Assembly: GCA_023419055.1 (NCBI GenBank) | Contig: JAEZYO010000580.1 | Location: 1 to 24,573 of the forward strand | Length of the DNA stretch: 24,573 nt | DNA from: Pseudomonadota bacterium | Lineage (GTDB): Bacteria; Myxococcota; Polyangia; Polyangiales; Polyangiaceae | Direction: 5' to 3' | Part shown: positions 16,661 through 24,573 of the stretch, piece after piece | How the letters are laid out: each line of letters begins with the position of its first letter | How positions within the stretch are numbered: position 1 is the first letter of the stretch | Translations under genes and position numbers: made by a program | Notes under the pieces: model-generated | What the model was told of the DNA's origin: nothing | Databases searched by the model: none | The model's input: the letters and a program-made list of their open reading frames with translations, nothing else

Positions 16661-18295
16661 GTGGTACCCGGGTCAGCCCTGTCGCACCGGAAGCGCGCCC
16701 ACCATCGCCTGCTTCTCGCGTCCGGCGCGGTCTCACCGCGGCCGGCGTGTCGGCTCGTCGTCTGCGCCGCGAGCCTTTTGCTTTCCGCTTGCAGCGAGCG
16801 TAGCGAGCCCCCTGGCGCCAGACCCGCCGGCTCGGTCGTCATCGAGGTGGGGAGCTCGATTCCCAACCGGGCTCCGGCTGGCGCGAACCCGCCCGGCAGC
16901 GCGTCGAGCGCCGCCCCCGGGCCCAACCTGGGAACCGTAGACGACAATCTTCCCTTTGCTCCGAGCGGCGTTCGAGTCGCAAGTACCGCCCTCCGTACGT
17001 GGATCTACACGGACGTCGGACCGAAGCGCACGAGGTACGGCTACCTGCGGGCCGGAACGGTGGTGGACGTTCGGCCCCCGGAGATCAAGAACGCCGGCTG
17101 TGACGGCGGCTGGTACCGGGTAAACCCACGCGGTTTCATCTGCGTCGGGATGGGCGCGACGCTCGACCTGGAACAAATCGTCGCGAAGGCGGCCGACACC
17201 AGGCCCATTCGGGGGCAGGCGTTTCCGTACCTCTACGCGCTCGCGGACGGCAACCCTCCGCTGCTCTACTTCAAGCTCCCGAGCGCCAAGCAGATGTCGG
17301 AGTCGGAAGGCGGTGACGTGGCGGGTCGAGCCGCGGCCTGGCGTGAGCGTTCGCGCTTGTCGGGGTTGTCGTCGGAGCTCGGCAACATCGGCGCGCCGCC
17401 CGACTTTCTCGTGGCGGGGCAGAAGCTCGAGAAGCCCTACGGAGCGAAACAGCCGCTTCGCTACCTTTATCACGCGGGGCGTGCCGCGCCGGACAGCGGC
17501 TTTGCGCTGCTGCGCGTCTTCGATTGGGAGAACCGCACCTTCGGGCTCACGACCGAGCTCGACATCATCCCGCTCGACCGCACGCGAGTCGTTCGACCGA
17601 GCGCCTTTCGTGGCGTCGAGCTCGGTAAGGACGAGTCGCTGCCGGTTGGATTCGTCGAGCCTCCGTTCGCTCAACGCTACGAGCTCAACGTGAACCAGCA
17701 ATTCGCTCCCACCACGACTCTTCGGCGCCGCGAGGGCGTCAAGCTCACCGGCACGACCCGCCCTGGAGGCATGTGGGAAGCTCGCGATCAGTCTTGGGTC
17801 GCGGAGGGCGCGCTTCGGATCATCCCGGCGCGCACCACGTTTCCGAGCTTTGCGACGGGCGACCGCAAGTGGATCGACATCTCCATCCGCGAGCAGTCGC
17901 TCGTCGCTTACGTCGGTCAACGGCCCGTTTACGTCACGCTGGTGAGCACCGGGCGCGGCGGTCTCGCGGACCCGAACGAGGTCGAAGAAGCGACCGTCCG
18001 CGGGACGTTCATGATCTATCAGAAGGACGTCTCCTCGACGATGGACGGCGACGAGGACCAGGCCGACTCGTACGCGCTCAGGGACGTGCCCTTCGTTCAG
18101 TACTTCCACAAGGGCTACGCGCTCCACGGGACGTACTGGCACGACGAGTTCGGCAAAATCAGGAGCCACGGCTGCGTGAACCTGTCCCCCATCGACAGCG
18201 CGTGGCTCTTCGAGTGGACCGACCCGAGCGTCCCCGCCGATTGGCACGGCGTGGTCAACAAAGAGCGCGGCACCGTCGTCCTGGTTCGTCCCTAG
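16661..18295 (+). CDS. SH3 / L,D-transpeptidase (YkuD) lipoprotein
   Basis: This 544-residue envelope protein probably forms or remodels peptidoglycan cross-links, or attaches proteins to the wall. A long basic N-region leads to a hydrophobic stretch and lipobox LLSAC (C44). An SH3-like region follows (about 104-168, with WIYTDVGPK and GGWYRVNPRGF). The catalytic YkuD domain (about 404-542) starts WIDISIREQSL and contains HGTYWHDEF and SHGCVNL, with nucleophile C505. The GTG at 16661 is chosen because AGGA precedes it; another in-frame GTG lies at 16634. The unassigned middle (about 170-400) may be a spacer or further beta domains. It diverges from the NUDIX gene. Confidence 0.92.
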   Translation: MVPGSALSHRKRAHHRLLLASGAVSPRPACRLVVCAASLLLSACSERSEPPGARPAGSVVIEVGSSIPNRAPAGANPPGSASSAAPGPNLGTVDDNLPFAPSGVRVASTALRTWIYTDVGPKRTRYGYLRAGTVVDVRPPEIKNAGCDGGWYRVNPRGFICVGMGATLDLEQIVAKAADTRPIRGQAFPYLYALADGNPPLLYFKLPSAKQMSESEGGDVAGRAAAWRERSRLSGLSSELGNIGAPPDFLVAGQKLEKPYGAKQPLRYLYHAGRAAPDSGFALLRVFDWENRTFGLTTELDIIPLDRTRVVRPSAFRGVELGKDESLPVGFVEPPFAQRYELNVNQQFAPTTTLRRREGVKLTGTTRPGGMWEARDQSWVAEGALRIIPARTTFPSFATGDRKWIDISIREQSLVAYVGQRPVYVTLVSTGRGGLADPNEVEEATVRGTFMIYQKDVSSTMDGDEDQADSYALRDVPFVQYFHKGYALHGTYWHDEFGKIRSHGCVNLSPIDSAWLFEWTDPSVPADWHGVVNKERGTVVLVRP

Positions 18296-18434
18296 CGCGC
18301 GTCGGCGCGGCGCCGGCAGGCAGGACGTGATGTGATGTGGGTGCGCCGCCGCGAGCAGCCGGCTGAACAAGGCGCGTGGCCGTGAACATCACGCTGCCGT
18401 CCCGAGTCGATCCGGGCGAAATCTCTGAAAAGTC

Positions 18435-18451
18435 GGGGAGGGAGGAGGGGG
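18435..18451 (+). promoter_or_regulatory. G-rich ribosome-binding region of pilT
   Basis: The 17-base purine tract GGGGAGGGAGGAGGGGG ends directly before the TTG at 18452. It contains AGGAGG/GGAGG at ribosome-site distance and four G tracts that could also stack as an RNA or DNA G-quadruplex (one tract is only GG). Its role as a switch is speculative; its ribosome-site character is plausible. Confidence 0.4.
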
Positions 18452-20014
18452 TTGCAGAGCGAGCGAAAGAGCGTTCTCATCAAAGGCTATGTTGACGGAG
18501 GCGAAGTCACGATGAGCATGCCGTTGATGGACCTTTTGAAGCGCGCCGTGCAGGTCGGGGCGCAAGAGGTTCGGTTGGTGCCGGGACGGCGGACGATCGT
18601 GGTCTTGCCCCAGGGCGAGAGCGAGGTGAAAGGCGAGCCTCAGACCTCCGAGCGCATCGAACAGCTCGTGGTCCCCGCCATGACGGCGGCGGCGCGGCGA
18701 GCTCTCGCCTCGGGCTGGGCGGAGTGGGATTTCGAGCTCGAAGGCAAGGGCGCGGTTCGAGCGTGCGCCGAGCGCAAGGTGGGGCTCTTGCACGTTTCGC
18801 TGTTCCTCGATCGCGTGCCGGAGCCGAGCGAGGAGTCGCAGGGTAAGGCGCAGCGGGCCCAGGCGCTGCCCACGCAACCGCCGCTCCCCCCCGAGAAGCA
18901 GATCTACGACGGCGGGCTCAGCGGTGGTTCGACCACGGAGATCGATCGCTACCTGATGCAGATGATCGAGTCGCGGGCGTCCGATCTGCACGTCAGCACG
19001 AACGCGGTGCCCATGCTGCGCATCGACGGCGAGATGAAGGCGATTTCGTCGCAGAAGCTCGCCGCCGAGGCCGTGCAGCGGGTGCTCTTGCCGATCGTTC
19101 CTCCGCGCAACCGCGAGGAGTTCCAGAAGACTCACGATACGGATTTCGCGTACGAGCTCGAAGGGCGGGCGCGCTTTCGCGTGAACCTGTTCGTCGACAT
19201 GCACGGCATGGGCGCCGTGTTCCGCATCATCCCTTCCAGGATCCTGACCGTCGAAGACCTGAACCTGCCGAAGGAGCTCTTGCCGCTTTGTCACCTGCCG
19301 AAGGGGCTGGTGCTGGTGACGGGGCCGACGGGATCGGGCAAGAGCACGACGTTGGCTGCGCTGATCGATTACATCAACAAGACGCGCCACGATCACATCA
19401 TCACGATCGAGGACCCGATCGAGTTCGTTCATCAAAACAACAAGTGCCTCGTGAATCAGCGCCAGGTGGGGGAGCACACGGACTCCTTCAAGCGGGCTCT
19501 GCGCGCCGCCCTGCGCGAGGATCCGGACATCGTGCTGCTCGGTGAGATGCGCGATCTCGAGACGGTGGCGATCGCCATCGAGACCGCCGAGACGGGGCAC
19601 CTGGTCTTCGGAACGCTCCACACCTCGTCCGCGCCCTCGACCATCGACCGCATCATCGATCAGTTTCCGCCGGAGCAGCAGGCACAGATTCGCGTCATGC
19701 TGGCCGGTAGCTTGAAGGGCGTCATCAGTCAGATGCTCTGCAAGAAGGTCGCTGGCGGTCGCGCGGCGGCGCTCGAGGTGATGATCTCCACGCCGGCGAT
19801 CAGCAACCTGATCCGCGAGGCCAAGATCTTCCAGATCCCGTCGATCATGCAGACGGGGCGCAAGCTCGGCATGCGGCTCATGAACGACAGCTTGCTCGCG
19901 CTCGCCAAGGACGGCTCGATCTCACCGGACGAGGCCTTCTCCAAGAGCTACGACAAGGCCTCGCTGCAGACGCTCTTCCAGCAGAACAGCATTCCGTTCC
20001 AGCCCGTCGGTTGA
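18452..20014 (+). CDS. pilT: PilT-like pilus retraction ATPase with additional N-terminal domain
   Basis: PilT is the hexameric ATPase that powers retraction of type IV pili. Residues about 163-511 match the family in order: ASDLH (176-180), RFRVN (241-245), Walker A GPTGSGKSTT (291-300), the Asp box ITIEDPIEF (317-325), Walker B DIVLLGEMRD (359-368), the His box TLHTSSAPS (388-396) and AISNLIREAK (449-458), close to the retraction signature AIRNLIREGK. Residues 1-160 are extra: about 26-123 look like a degenerate copy of the PilT N-terminal domain. The TTG start is adjacent to a strong GGAGG; an ATG at 18512 (residue 21) is a good alternative. pilB or pilC are not adjacent. Confidence 0.92.
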   Translation: MQSERKSVLIKGYVDGGEVTMSMPLMDLLKRAVQVGAQEVRLVPGRRTIVVLPQGESEVKGEPQTSERIEQLVVPAMTAAARRALASGWAEWDFELEGKGAVRACAERKVGLLHVSLFLDRVPEPSEESQGKAQRAQALPTQPPLPPEKQIYDGGLSGGSTTEIDRYLMQMIESRASDLHVSTNAVPMLRIDGEMKAISSQKLAAEAVQRVLLPIVPPRNREEFQKTHDTDFAYELEGRARFRVNLFVDMHGMGAVFRIIPSRILTVEDLNLPKELLPLCHLPKGLVLVTGPTGSGKSTTLAALIDYINKTRHDHIITIEDPIEFVHQNNKCLVNQRQVGEHTDSFKRALRAALREDPDIVLLGEMRDLETVAIAIETAETGHLVFGTLHTSSAPSTIDRIIDQFPPEQQAQIRVMLAGSLKGVISQMLCKKVAGGRAAALEVMISTPAISNLIREAKIFQIPSIMQTGRKLGMRLMNDSLLALAKDGSISPDEAFSKSYDKASLQTLFQQNSIPFQPVG

Positions 20015-20025
20015 GCGAGGAAGGT

Positions 20026-21783
20026 TTACCGTAAGAGGTCGACGCGATCGGCCACGGGCTCGTACGCCTGGGGCGCGCCGTTGCTCGGGCCCATGCGCCC
20101 GCTGAACACGATGCCGCTCTTCGGCGCGAGCTCGCCGGGGACCGAAAGCACGGTCTCGCCGAGCAACTCGGGAGGCTCGGCGGTGGGACGCTCGTGATCG
20201 GGCGCCGCCGCGAGCATCCGCACTTTCACCCCCAGGTCTTTCTTGGTTTCGGTCGACGTGTTGTGCAGGCACCCGCTCACCTTACCGGTCGACTCCGGGC
20301 GCAGGCGACACACGCGGACGTCTCGCGTCGCGTCGATCAAGCGCGAGAGGTAGGGCGCCTCGTCCTCACGCATGGCTTCGCGCAGGCGAGCCAGGGCCTC
20401 CTTGGCCCGCGCGTCGCCGAGGTACGTGAGCAGTAGCGCGCCGTGCAGGCGAACCGGGCGGTGGTTGGCTTCGAGGAGCTCCGCCACCCGGTCGGCGGGG
20501 GCCGCGTCTTCTCCCTCGTCTCCGAGGGTGCCGAGGATCGTGTTCTGGATTTCGAACTCGGTACCCTCGGCCTCGACGCCCCACTTGATCGCCTGCGCGG
20601 GCATCAGCGGGCCCTCGTAGAACAAGGGGCGGTTCGAGACGAGCTCTCGCGCCTTGCCTTCCTCGCGGTTGTAAAAGAGCACGACGAGCGAGATCTCGTC
20701 GATGGGGTCCTTCGAGTTGTTGACGACCGCGATGTCGAGCTCGGTGTACTTGCGGCGGCGGTTCTCGTCCTCTCCTCGACCCTGTCGAACCTTGTGTGAG
20801 AGCGTCAAGAGGCTGAGCCGCGGCAGCGGCTCGTCCCAGAGCGGCGAGTCGGGGCGCCGGCAGAGGCACGGCTCTCCCAGCGTGACGGAGCTGTCCGCAG
20901 CGCTCGGCGCTTCGGAGGGCGCTTTTCGACGGGCAGCGGCGACCTTGGCCGACGAGGTGGGCCGAGGCGCGTCGGCGCCGCCAGCGCGTGCGTGCTCTCC
21001 TTCCCGCGCCGACACACTCCGCGGGGTGTCATCGGAGCGCGCCGCCGCTTGACGCTCGGGGTCGTTCTTCAAGAGGTAGCGCGCCATCAGCACGGTGCCG
21101 AGACCGCTCGCCGCGAGCGTCACGACGATGGCGAAGGTCGTGCGCGGCAAGAGGCCCTGAAACTGAGCGAAGGTCCGCGGCGCGCGCGCAGGCTTCTCCG
21201 GCTCGGGCACGTGAAGGAGCCGAGGCAAGTACGACGCGAGCTCGGAGGCGAGCAAGACGCGAGCGTTTTCGGAGGCCTCCCCGCCGAACACGAGCAGCCG
21301 ATCGGCGAAGAAGGCGATCGCGAGCACGACCGCCGCGGCGAGCGTCGCGATGACGACCGAGAGCGCTGGCCCGCGCTCTGGCGCGAGCCGGATGACGAGG
21401 GCGAAGCCGAGGAGCGCCACGATGGCTGCGGCTGCGATGCCGGCGATGCGAACGAGGAGACGCCTGCGGTAAAGCTCGTGATGGTGCACGGCCGCCCCGC
21501 TCGAGAAGTGCGAGAGCAGCATGCGGTGGTGCGGAGTCGAGCTCGGATCGAGGTTCAAGAAGAGCCGTTCGCCCTCGAACTGCGCCTCGAGCACCTGGCT
21601 CCAGGGGACGAGCACGCTCGTGCCGCTCGTGAGCGGGCCAGGCGCGTAGCCTTCAGTGAACGAGCCGACGCCGAAGTACACGACGCTGAGCCCGTCGGGC
21701 GTGCACTCGAGCTCCACGGTGCCGACGGCGCGACCCGTGTTGTCGGTGCGCTCGCTGGCTACGGCGATGGCCCGGAACTTCAT
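20026..21783 (-). CDS. Three-pass membrane protein with HEAT-like C-terminal region
   Basis: This is an uncharacterised protein of 585 residues. A soluble beta-rich N-terminus (1-95) precedes three hydrophobic segments (about 109-134, 139-167 and 214-238), a low-complexity Ala/Pro/Arg linker (about 245-300), a CXC pair (C306, C308) and a C-terminal domain with beta structure (ELDIAVVNNSKDP). A HEAT-like helical pair (VRLHGALLLTYLGDARAKEAL) follows, and the protein ends in another beta region. No enzymatic motif is seen. The ATG at 21783 is preferred; ATG at 21804 and TTG at 21819 are upstream options. Only 38 bases separate it from the divergent cyclase, so the pair may be coregulated. Confidence 0.75.
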   Translation of the reverse strand: MKFRAIAVASERTDNTGRAVGTVELECTPDGLSVVYFGVGSFTEGYAPGPLTSGTSVLVPWSQVLEAQFEGERLFLNLDPSSTPHHRMLLSHFSSGAAVHHHELYRRRLLVRIAGIAAAAIVALLGFALVIRLAPERGPALSVVIATLAAAVVLAIAFFADRLLVFGGEASENARVLLASELASYLPRLLHVPEPEKPARAPRTFAQFQGLLPRTTFAIVVTLAASGLGTVLMARYLLKNDPERQAAARSDDTPRSVSAREGEHARAGGADAPRPTSSAKVAAARRKAPSEAPSAADSSVTLGEPCLCRRPDSPLWDEPLPRLSLLTLSHKVRQGRGEDENRRRKYTELDIAVVNNSKDPIDEISLVVLFYNREEGKARELVSNRPLFYEGPLMPAQAIKWGVEAEGTEFEIQNTILGTLGDEGEDAAPADRVAELLEANHRPVRLHGALLLTYLGDARAKEALARLREAMREDEAPYLSRLIDATRDVRVCRLRPESTGKVSGCLHNTSTETKKDLGVKVRMLAAAPDHERPTAEPPELLGETVLSVPGELAPKSGIVFSGRMGPSNGAPQAYEPVADRVDLLR

Positions 21784-21821
21784 GCGGGGCCGGCATGCTA
21801 GCATGGTAGCTTGCGTCAACC

Positions 21822-23630
21822 ATGAGTACGGTGACCGTCGAACGCGAGATCGCCTGCAAGGCGGATCCCAGCGGTATTTGGTGCGCCGTGGCAGACACGG
21901 AGCGCCTGAACCGCGCGATCGGGCTCGGCCCGATCGAGGCGCGGCCGGTCAGCGGCAGTGGCGCTGCGCGCTTCGCGATGAGCACGATTTCCGGGGGCTT
22001 CCCGCTCGAGTACGAGGAGCTGCCGTTCGAGTTCGAAGAGAACCGCCGCTACGTGGTGAAGCGCAACGTCAAGAAGGGGTTGTTTCGCTCGATCGAGAAC
22101 AGCTTCGAGCTTTCGCCCCGAGACGGCGGCGGCACGAACCTCCTCGTACGCGTGAAGGTCGACGGCGCGAACGCGCTGATCGCGCCGGTCGTGAGGATCC
22201 AGGTCACACGTTTCCTCGCGCGGATCGAGCAGGAGGTCCGCGTCGTGGACGAGGAGATCACGGCGGGTCGCGGGGCGTGTTTTCGAAGTACGCGTTCCGT
22301 GGTCGACGAGGCGGCGCTCGGACGCGCCGGGAACGCGCTCGCCGAGGTCTTGTCACCCGAGCGTCGCGCGCTCGGCGTGCGGCTCGTCGAGTACGTGCGC
22401 GGCGCGAGCGACGCCGACGTGGCTCGCATCCGTCCTTTCGAGCTCGCGCATTCGATCTCGGCCGACGAGCGCGAGGTGCTCGCGACTTGCTTGAGCGCGG
22501 TAGGGGCGGGGCTCCTCGAGCTCGGATGGGATCTGGTTTGCCCGAGCTGCCGCACCGGGACGGAGCGGGTCGCCACGCTGTCGGAGCTTCCGCGCGACGG
22601 ACATTGCCAGCTCTGCGACATCTCTTACGAGCTCGAGTTCGACCGCGCGGTCGAGGCGACGTTCCGGCCGTCGGCGGCGATTCGTCGCGGATTGACCGGG
22701 CCCTTCTGCATCGGCGGGCCAATGCTCATGCCGCACGTCGTGGCGCAGGCCATCGTACCGGCTTCGGGCAGCGCTTCTGTTCGCGCACCCTCGAAGCTCG
22801 GCGCGTACCGGCTCTTCTTGCGCGGCGGGGCGAGCGCTCGCTTGCGCGTCTCGGAGACGGGCTCGAGCCGCGCGCTGGTGAGCGCTTCCGAGAAGGAGCT
22901 TTCGCCCGCGGTGCTCGACCTCTTACCGGGCGGCGAGCTCGTCGTCGAGCAGACGCTCGGGGTCGATCGTCACGTGAAGATCGAGCAATCCACCTGGGCC
23001 AACCGAGCGGCCACGGCGCACGTCGTGAGCACCTTGCCGGAGTTTCGGCGGGTCTTCAGCGCCGACGTGCTAAAGCCCGGAATCACCCTGCGCGTCGCGC
23101 GCGTTGCGCTCTTGTTCACCGATCTCACCGGGTCGACCGCGCTCTACTCGCGCGTGGGTGACGCGACCGCGTTCTCCATCGTCCACGAGCACTTCAGCGT
23201 GCTCGCGAGGGTCATTGGAGAACACGGCGGGACCGTCGTGAAGACCATCGGAGACGCCGTCATGGCAAGCTTCATCGAAGAGGGTGACGCGGTGCGAGCC
23301 GGGGCGGCGATGCATCGAGCGTTCCCGGCGTTCCGCGCCGAGCACCCGGACGCGCGCGAGCTCTTCTTGCGGATCGGCGTGCACGCAGGCGCCTGCTACG
23401 TGGTGACCGCGAACGGCATCCTCGACTACTTCGGGCAGACGGTGAACGTGGCCGCGCGCCTCCAGGGCGCAGCTCGAGCCGGTGAGCTCGTGCTCGCCCG
23501 AGACGCGGCCTCCCGCGCGCTCGACGAGGGCTGGCTCAGCGGATGCGGAGAGGGGCGCCGCTTCAGCGCGGTCCTCAAGGGAGTGGAGCGTGAAGCCGAG
23601 CTCGAGGCGTTCTCGCTCGACGCCGCCTAG
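21822..23630 (+). CDS. Class III adenylate/guanylate cyclase with SRPBCC-like and zinc-ribbon regions
   Basis: This soluble 602-residue protein has three parts. Residues 1-150 resemble a START/SRPBCC ligand-binding fold. A middle DUF5939-like region contains a CX2C-X18-CX2C zinc ribbon (C240, C243, C262, C265). Residues about 425-598 form a class III nucleotide cyclase domain. Metal aspartates D434 (FTDLTGST) and D478 (TIGDAVMA), the adenine-selecting pair K474 and D535 (LDYFG), and transition-state residues N542 and R546 (NVAARL) are all present, which favours active cAMP synthesis. The N-terminal domain probably senses a hydrophobic ligand; that is inference. It diverges from the three-pass membrane protein. 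Confidence 0.92.
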   Translation: MSTVTVEREIACKADPSGIWCAVADTERLNRAIGLGPIEARPVSGSGAARFAMSTISGGFPLEYEELPFEFEENRRYVVKRNVKKGLFRSIENSFELSPRDGGGTNLLVRVKVDGANALIAPVVRIQVTRFLARIEQEVRVVDEEITAGRGACFRSTRSVVDEAALGRAGNALAEVLSPERRALGVRLVEYVRGASDADVARIRPFELAHSISADEREVLATCLSAVGAGLLELGWDLVCPSCRTGTERVATLSELPRDGHCQLCDISYELEFDRAVEATFRPSAAIRRGLTGPFCIGGPMLMPHVVAQAIVPASGSASVRAPSKLGAYRLFLRGGASARLRVSETGSSRALVSASEKELSPAVLDLLPGGELVVEQTLGVDRHVKIEQSTWANRAATAHVVSTLPEFRRVFSADVLKPGITLRVARVALLFTDLTGSTALYSRVGDATAFSIVHEHFSVLARVIGEHGGTVVKTIGDAVMASFIEEGDAVRAGAAMHRAFPAFRAEHPDARELFLRIGVHAGACYVVTANGILDYFGQTVNVAARLQGAARAGELVLARDAASRALDEGWLSGCGEGRRFSAVLKGVEREAELEAFSLDAA

Positions 23631-23648
23631 TCGACGCCGAAATTGAAA

Positions 23649-23680
23649 GCACCCCGAGAGCTCAGGAACGCTCGGGGTGC
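23649..23680. terminator. Strong hairpin after the cyclase gene
   Basis: A perfect 10-base stem, GCACCCCGAG (23649-23658) with CTCGGGGTGC (23671-23680), surrounds a 12-base loop in the 152-base gap between the convergent cyclase and hydrolase genes. No U-tract follows on either strand, so it may end transcription or block read-through in both directions. Position and stem strength are the evidence. Confidence 0.55.
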
Positions 23681-23782
23681 CGTAGCCCTGGTGCACGCGC
23701 TGCCCCAAGATTCAGCGCACGCTCCGCGGGCCACCGGGAGAGGCTGCGCCTCCGGCGATTTCCGGAGCATTTCAGTGCCATT

Positions 23783-24573
23783 TCAGGCGCGGGCGCGCGC
23801 CGCCAGCTGATCCGCGAATGCGGTGAGTCGCTCCTCGATGAGCTCGAGATCGTAGTCGAGCGTCGCCACGTGATAGCTGCGCTCGAGCACGAGCTCTTGC
23901 GCGTCGGGCACGAGCCGGACGAGGGCCTGAGAGTTCGCGGGCGGGACGCTGTGGTCCTGACGCGAGTACATGATGAGCGTCGGGCACGTGATGAGCGAGA
24001 GCTGGTTTCGGACTCGCGGCAGCGCTCGGATCACCGAGTTGCCCGCCGCGGACGGGACCCAGCCGTAGGCGCTCTCGGCGACGCCCGGCTTCGCGATGTC
24101 GTTTCGCGTGAGGCCGGCCGCGCGCGCGGGCACGAGCGGGAAAATCTTCTCGAGGTACGGCCCGAGCTTCACGATGAGGCCGTCGCGATCGAGGATCTGC
24201 GCGTTCACGGTAACGATCCCGTTCGCCTTGGCGTCCCCGGAGCTCACCGTGTCGAGCACGAGGGTGCCGCCCATGGAGAGGCCGAACATCACGAGCGTGT
24301 CGGTGCGCTTCTTGAGCTCGGCGGCCGTCGCGACGACACAGCTACGCCAGTCGTCGTAGCGGGTCCGGATCATGTCTCGCCAGCTCGTGCCGTGTCCGGG
24401 CAAGCGAGGGACCTCCACCGCGAAGCCGCGCTTGGCGAGGAGCTCGGCGAGCGGGCGCAGGGACACGGGGCTGCCGGTGAAGCCGTGAATCAGCGCGATG
24501 CCGGTGCGCGCCCGCGCGCCGCTGCCGTGGGTCGAGAAGGGTTCGGTCCCGATGGCCTGGGACAGGGGAGGCT
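23783..24573 (-). CDS. Carboxylesterase-type alpha/beta hydrolase (5' end beyond window)
   Basis: This enzyme probably hydrolyses carboxylic esters such as monoacylglycerols or short acyl esters. The frame stays open from the stop at 23783 to the window edge, so the true start lies outside. The GTG at 24466 is not the start, because the oxyanion motif HGFTGSP (H codon at 24485-24487) lies upstream of it. The nucleophile elbow GLSMGG has Ser at 24275-24277, the acid is in SRQDHSVPP (Asp at 23954-23956), and the catalytic His is in SYHVATLD (23870-23872). The pattern resembles Est30-like carboxylesterases and monoglyceride lipases. No signal peptide can be judged. Confidence 0.9.
   Translation of the reverse strand, partial: PPLSQAIGTEPFSTHGSGARARTGIALIHGFTGSPVSLRPLAELLAKRGFAVEVPRLPGHGTSWRDMIRTRYDDWRSCVVATAAELKKRTDTLVMFGLSMGGTLVLDTVSSGDAKANGIVTVNAQILDRDGLIVKLGPYLEKIFPLVPARAAGLTRNDIAKPGVAESAYGWVPSAAGNSVIRALPRVRNQLSLITCPTLIMYSRQDHSVPPANSQALVRLVPDAQELVLERSYHVATLDYDLELIEERLTAFADQLAARARA

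Noticed and set aside
16733..18370. 545-codon minus-strand open frame
   Set aside because: It is antisense to the L,D-transpeptidase, which has the SHGC active site.

Overview
This window is dense, high-GC chromosomal DNA that most resembles a myxobacterium (Myxococcota, perhaps Polyangia/Sorangium-like). The taxonomic pointers are a Hanks-type Ser/Thr kinase with a C-terminal membrane tail, TPR/PEGA and Cys-rich lipoproteins of the kind common in that phylum, a protease ending in a MYXO-CTERM-like sorting tail, a PilT retraction ATPase, and several predicted lipoproteins. I see no insertion sequence, prophage, CRISPR array, rRNA or integrase. The species is inferred, not shown.

Layout. A tRNA-Arg(CCU) lies on the minus strand at 159-232. 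A plus-strand unit follows: Ser/Thr kinase (652-2235), secreted TPR/PEGA protein (2274-3245) and a lipoprotein with two 8-cysteine modules (3245-3853). It meets a minus-strand diheme cytochrome c (3843-4811) head-on. Two small plus-strand genes come next (4989-5417, 5475-5726), converging on a minus-strand S1-family protease lipoprotein (5723-7042) and an MFS permease (7111-8301). After a roughly 500-base intergenic region with operator-like repeats come ftsH (8820-10751), a lipoprotein of the endonuclease/exonuclease/phosphatase fold (10808-12151) and an EVE-domain protein (12186-12605).

The minus strand then carries a short coiled-coil protein (12625-12816) and a REC-EAL c-di-GMP phosphodiesterase (12883-14112). 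Next is a likely minus-strand operon of NUDIX hydrolase, VWA-like lipoprotein and a small hypothetical protein (16633 down to 14627). Divergent from it is an SH3-L,D-transpeptidase lipoprotein (16661-18295), followed by a pilT homologue with an additional N-terminal domain (18452-20014). Last come a three-pass membrane protein (20026-21783, minus), a divergent SRPBCC/zinc-ribbon/class III cyclase (21822-23630) and a carboxylesterase-type alpha/beta hydrolase cut by the right edge (23783-24573, minus).

Themes. The window is rich in signalling (Ser/Thr phosphorylation, c-di-GMP hydrolysis, probable cAMP synthesis) and in envelope functions (lipoproteins, wall cross-linking, FtsH quality control, pilus retraction). 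No single recognised defence or biosynthetic system is present. The most distinctive items are the tandem N-terminal domain in PilT, the twin 8-cysteine lipoprotein, a protease with signals at both ends for lipidation and MYXO-CTERM processing, a VWA protein with a degenerate metal site, and a repeat cluster between the MFS gene and ftsH.
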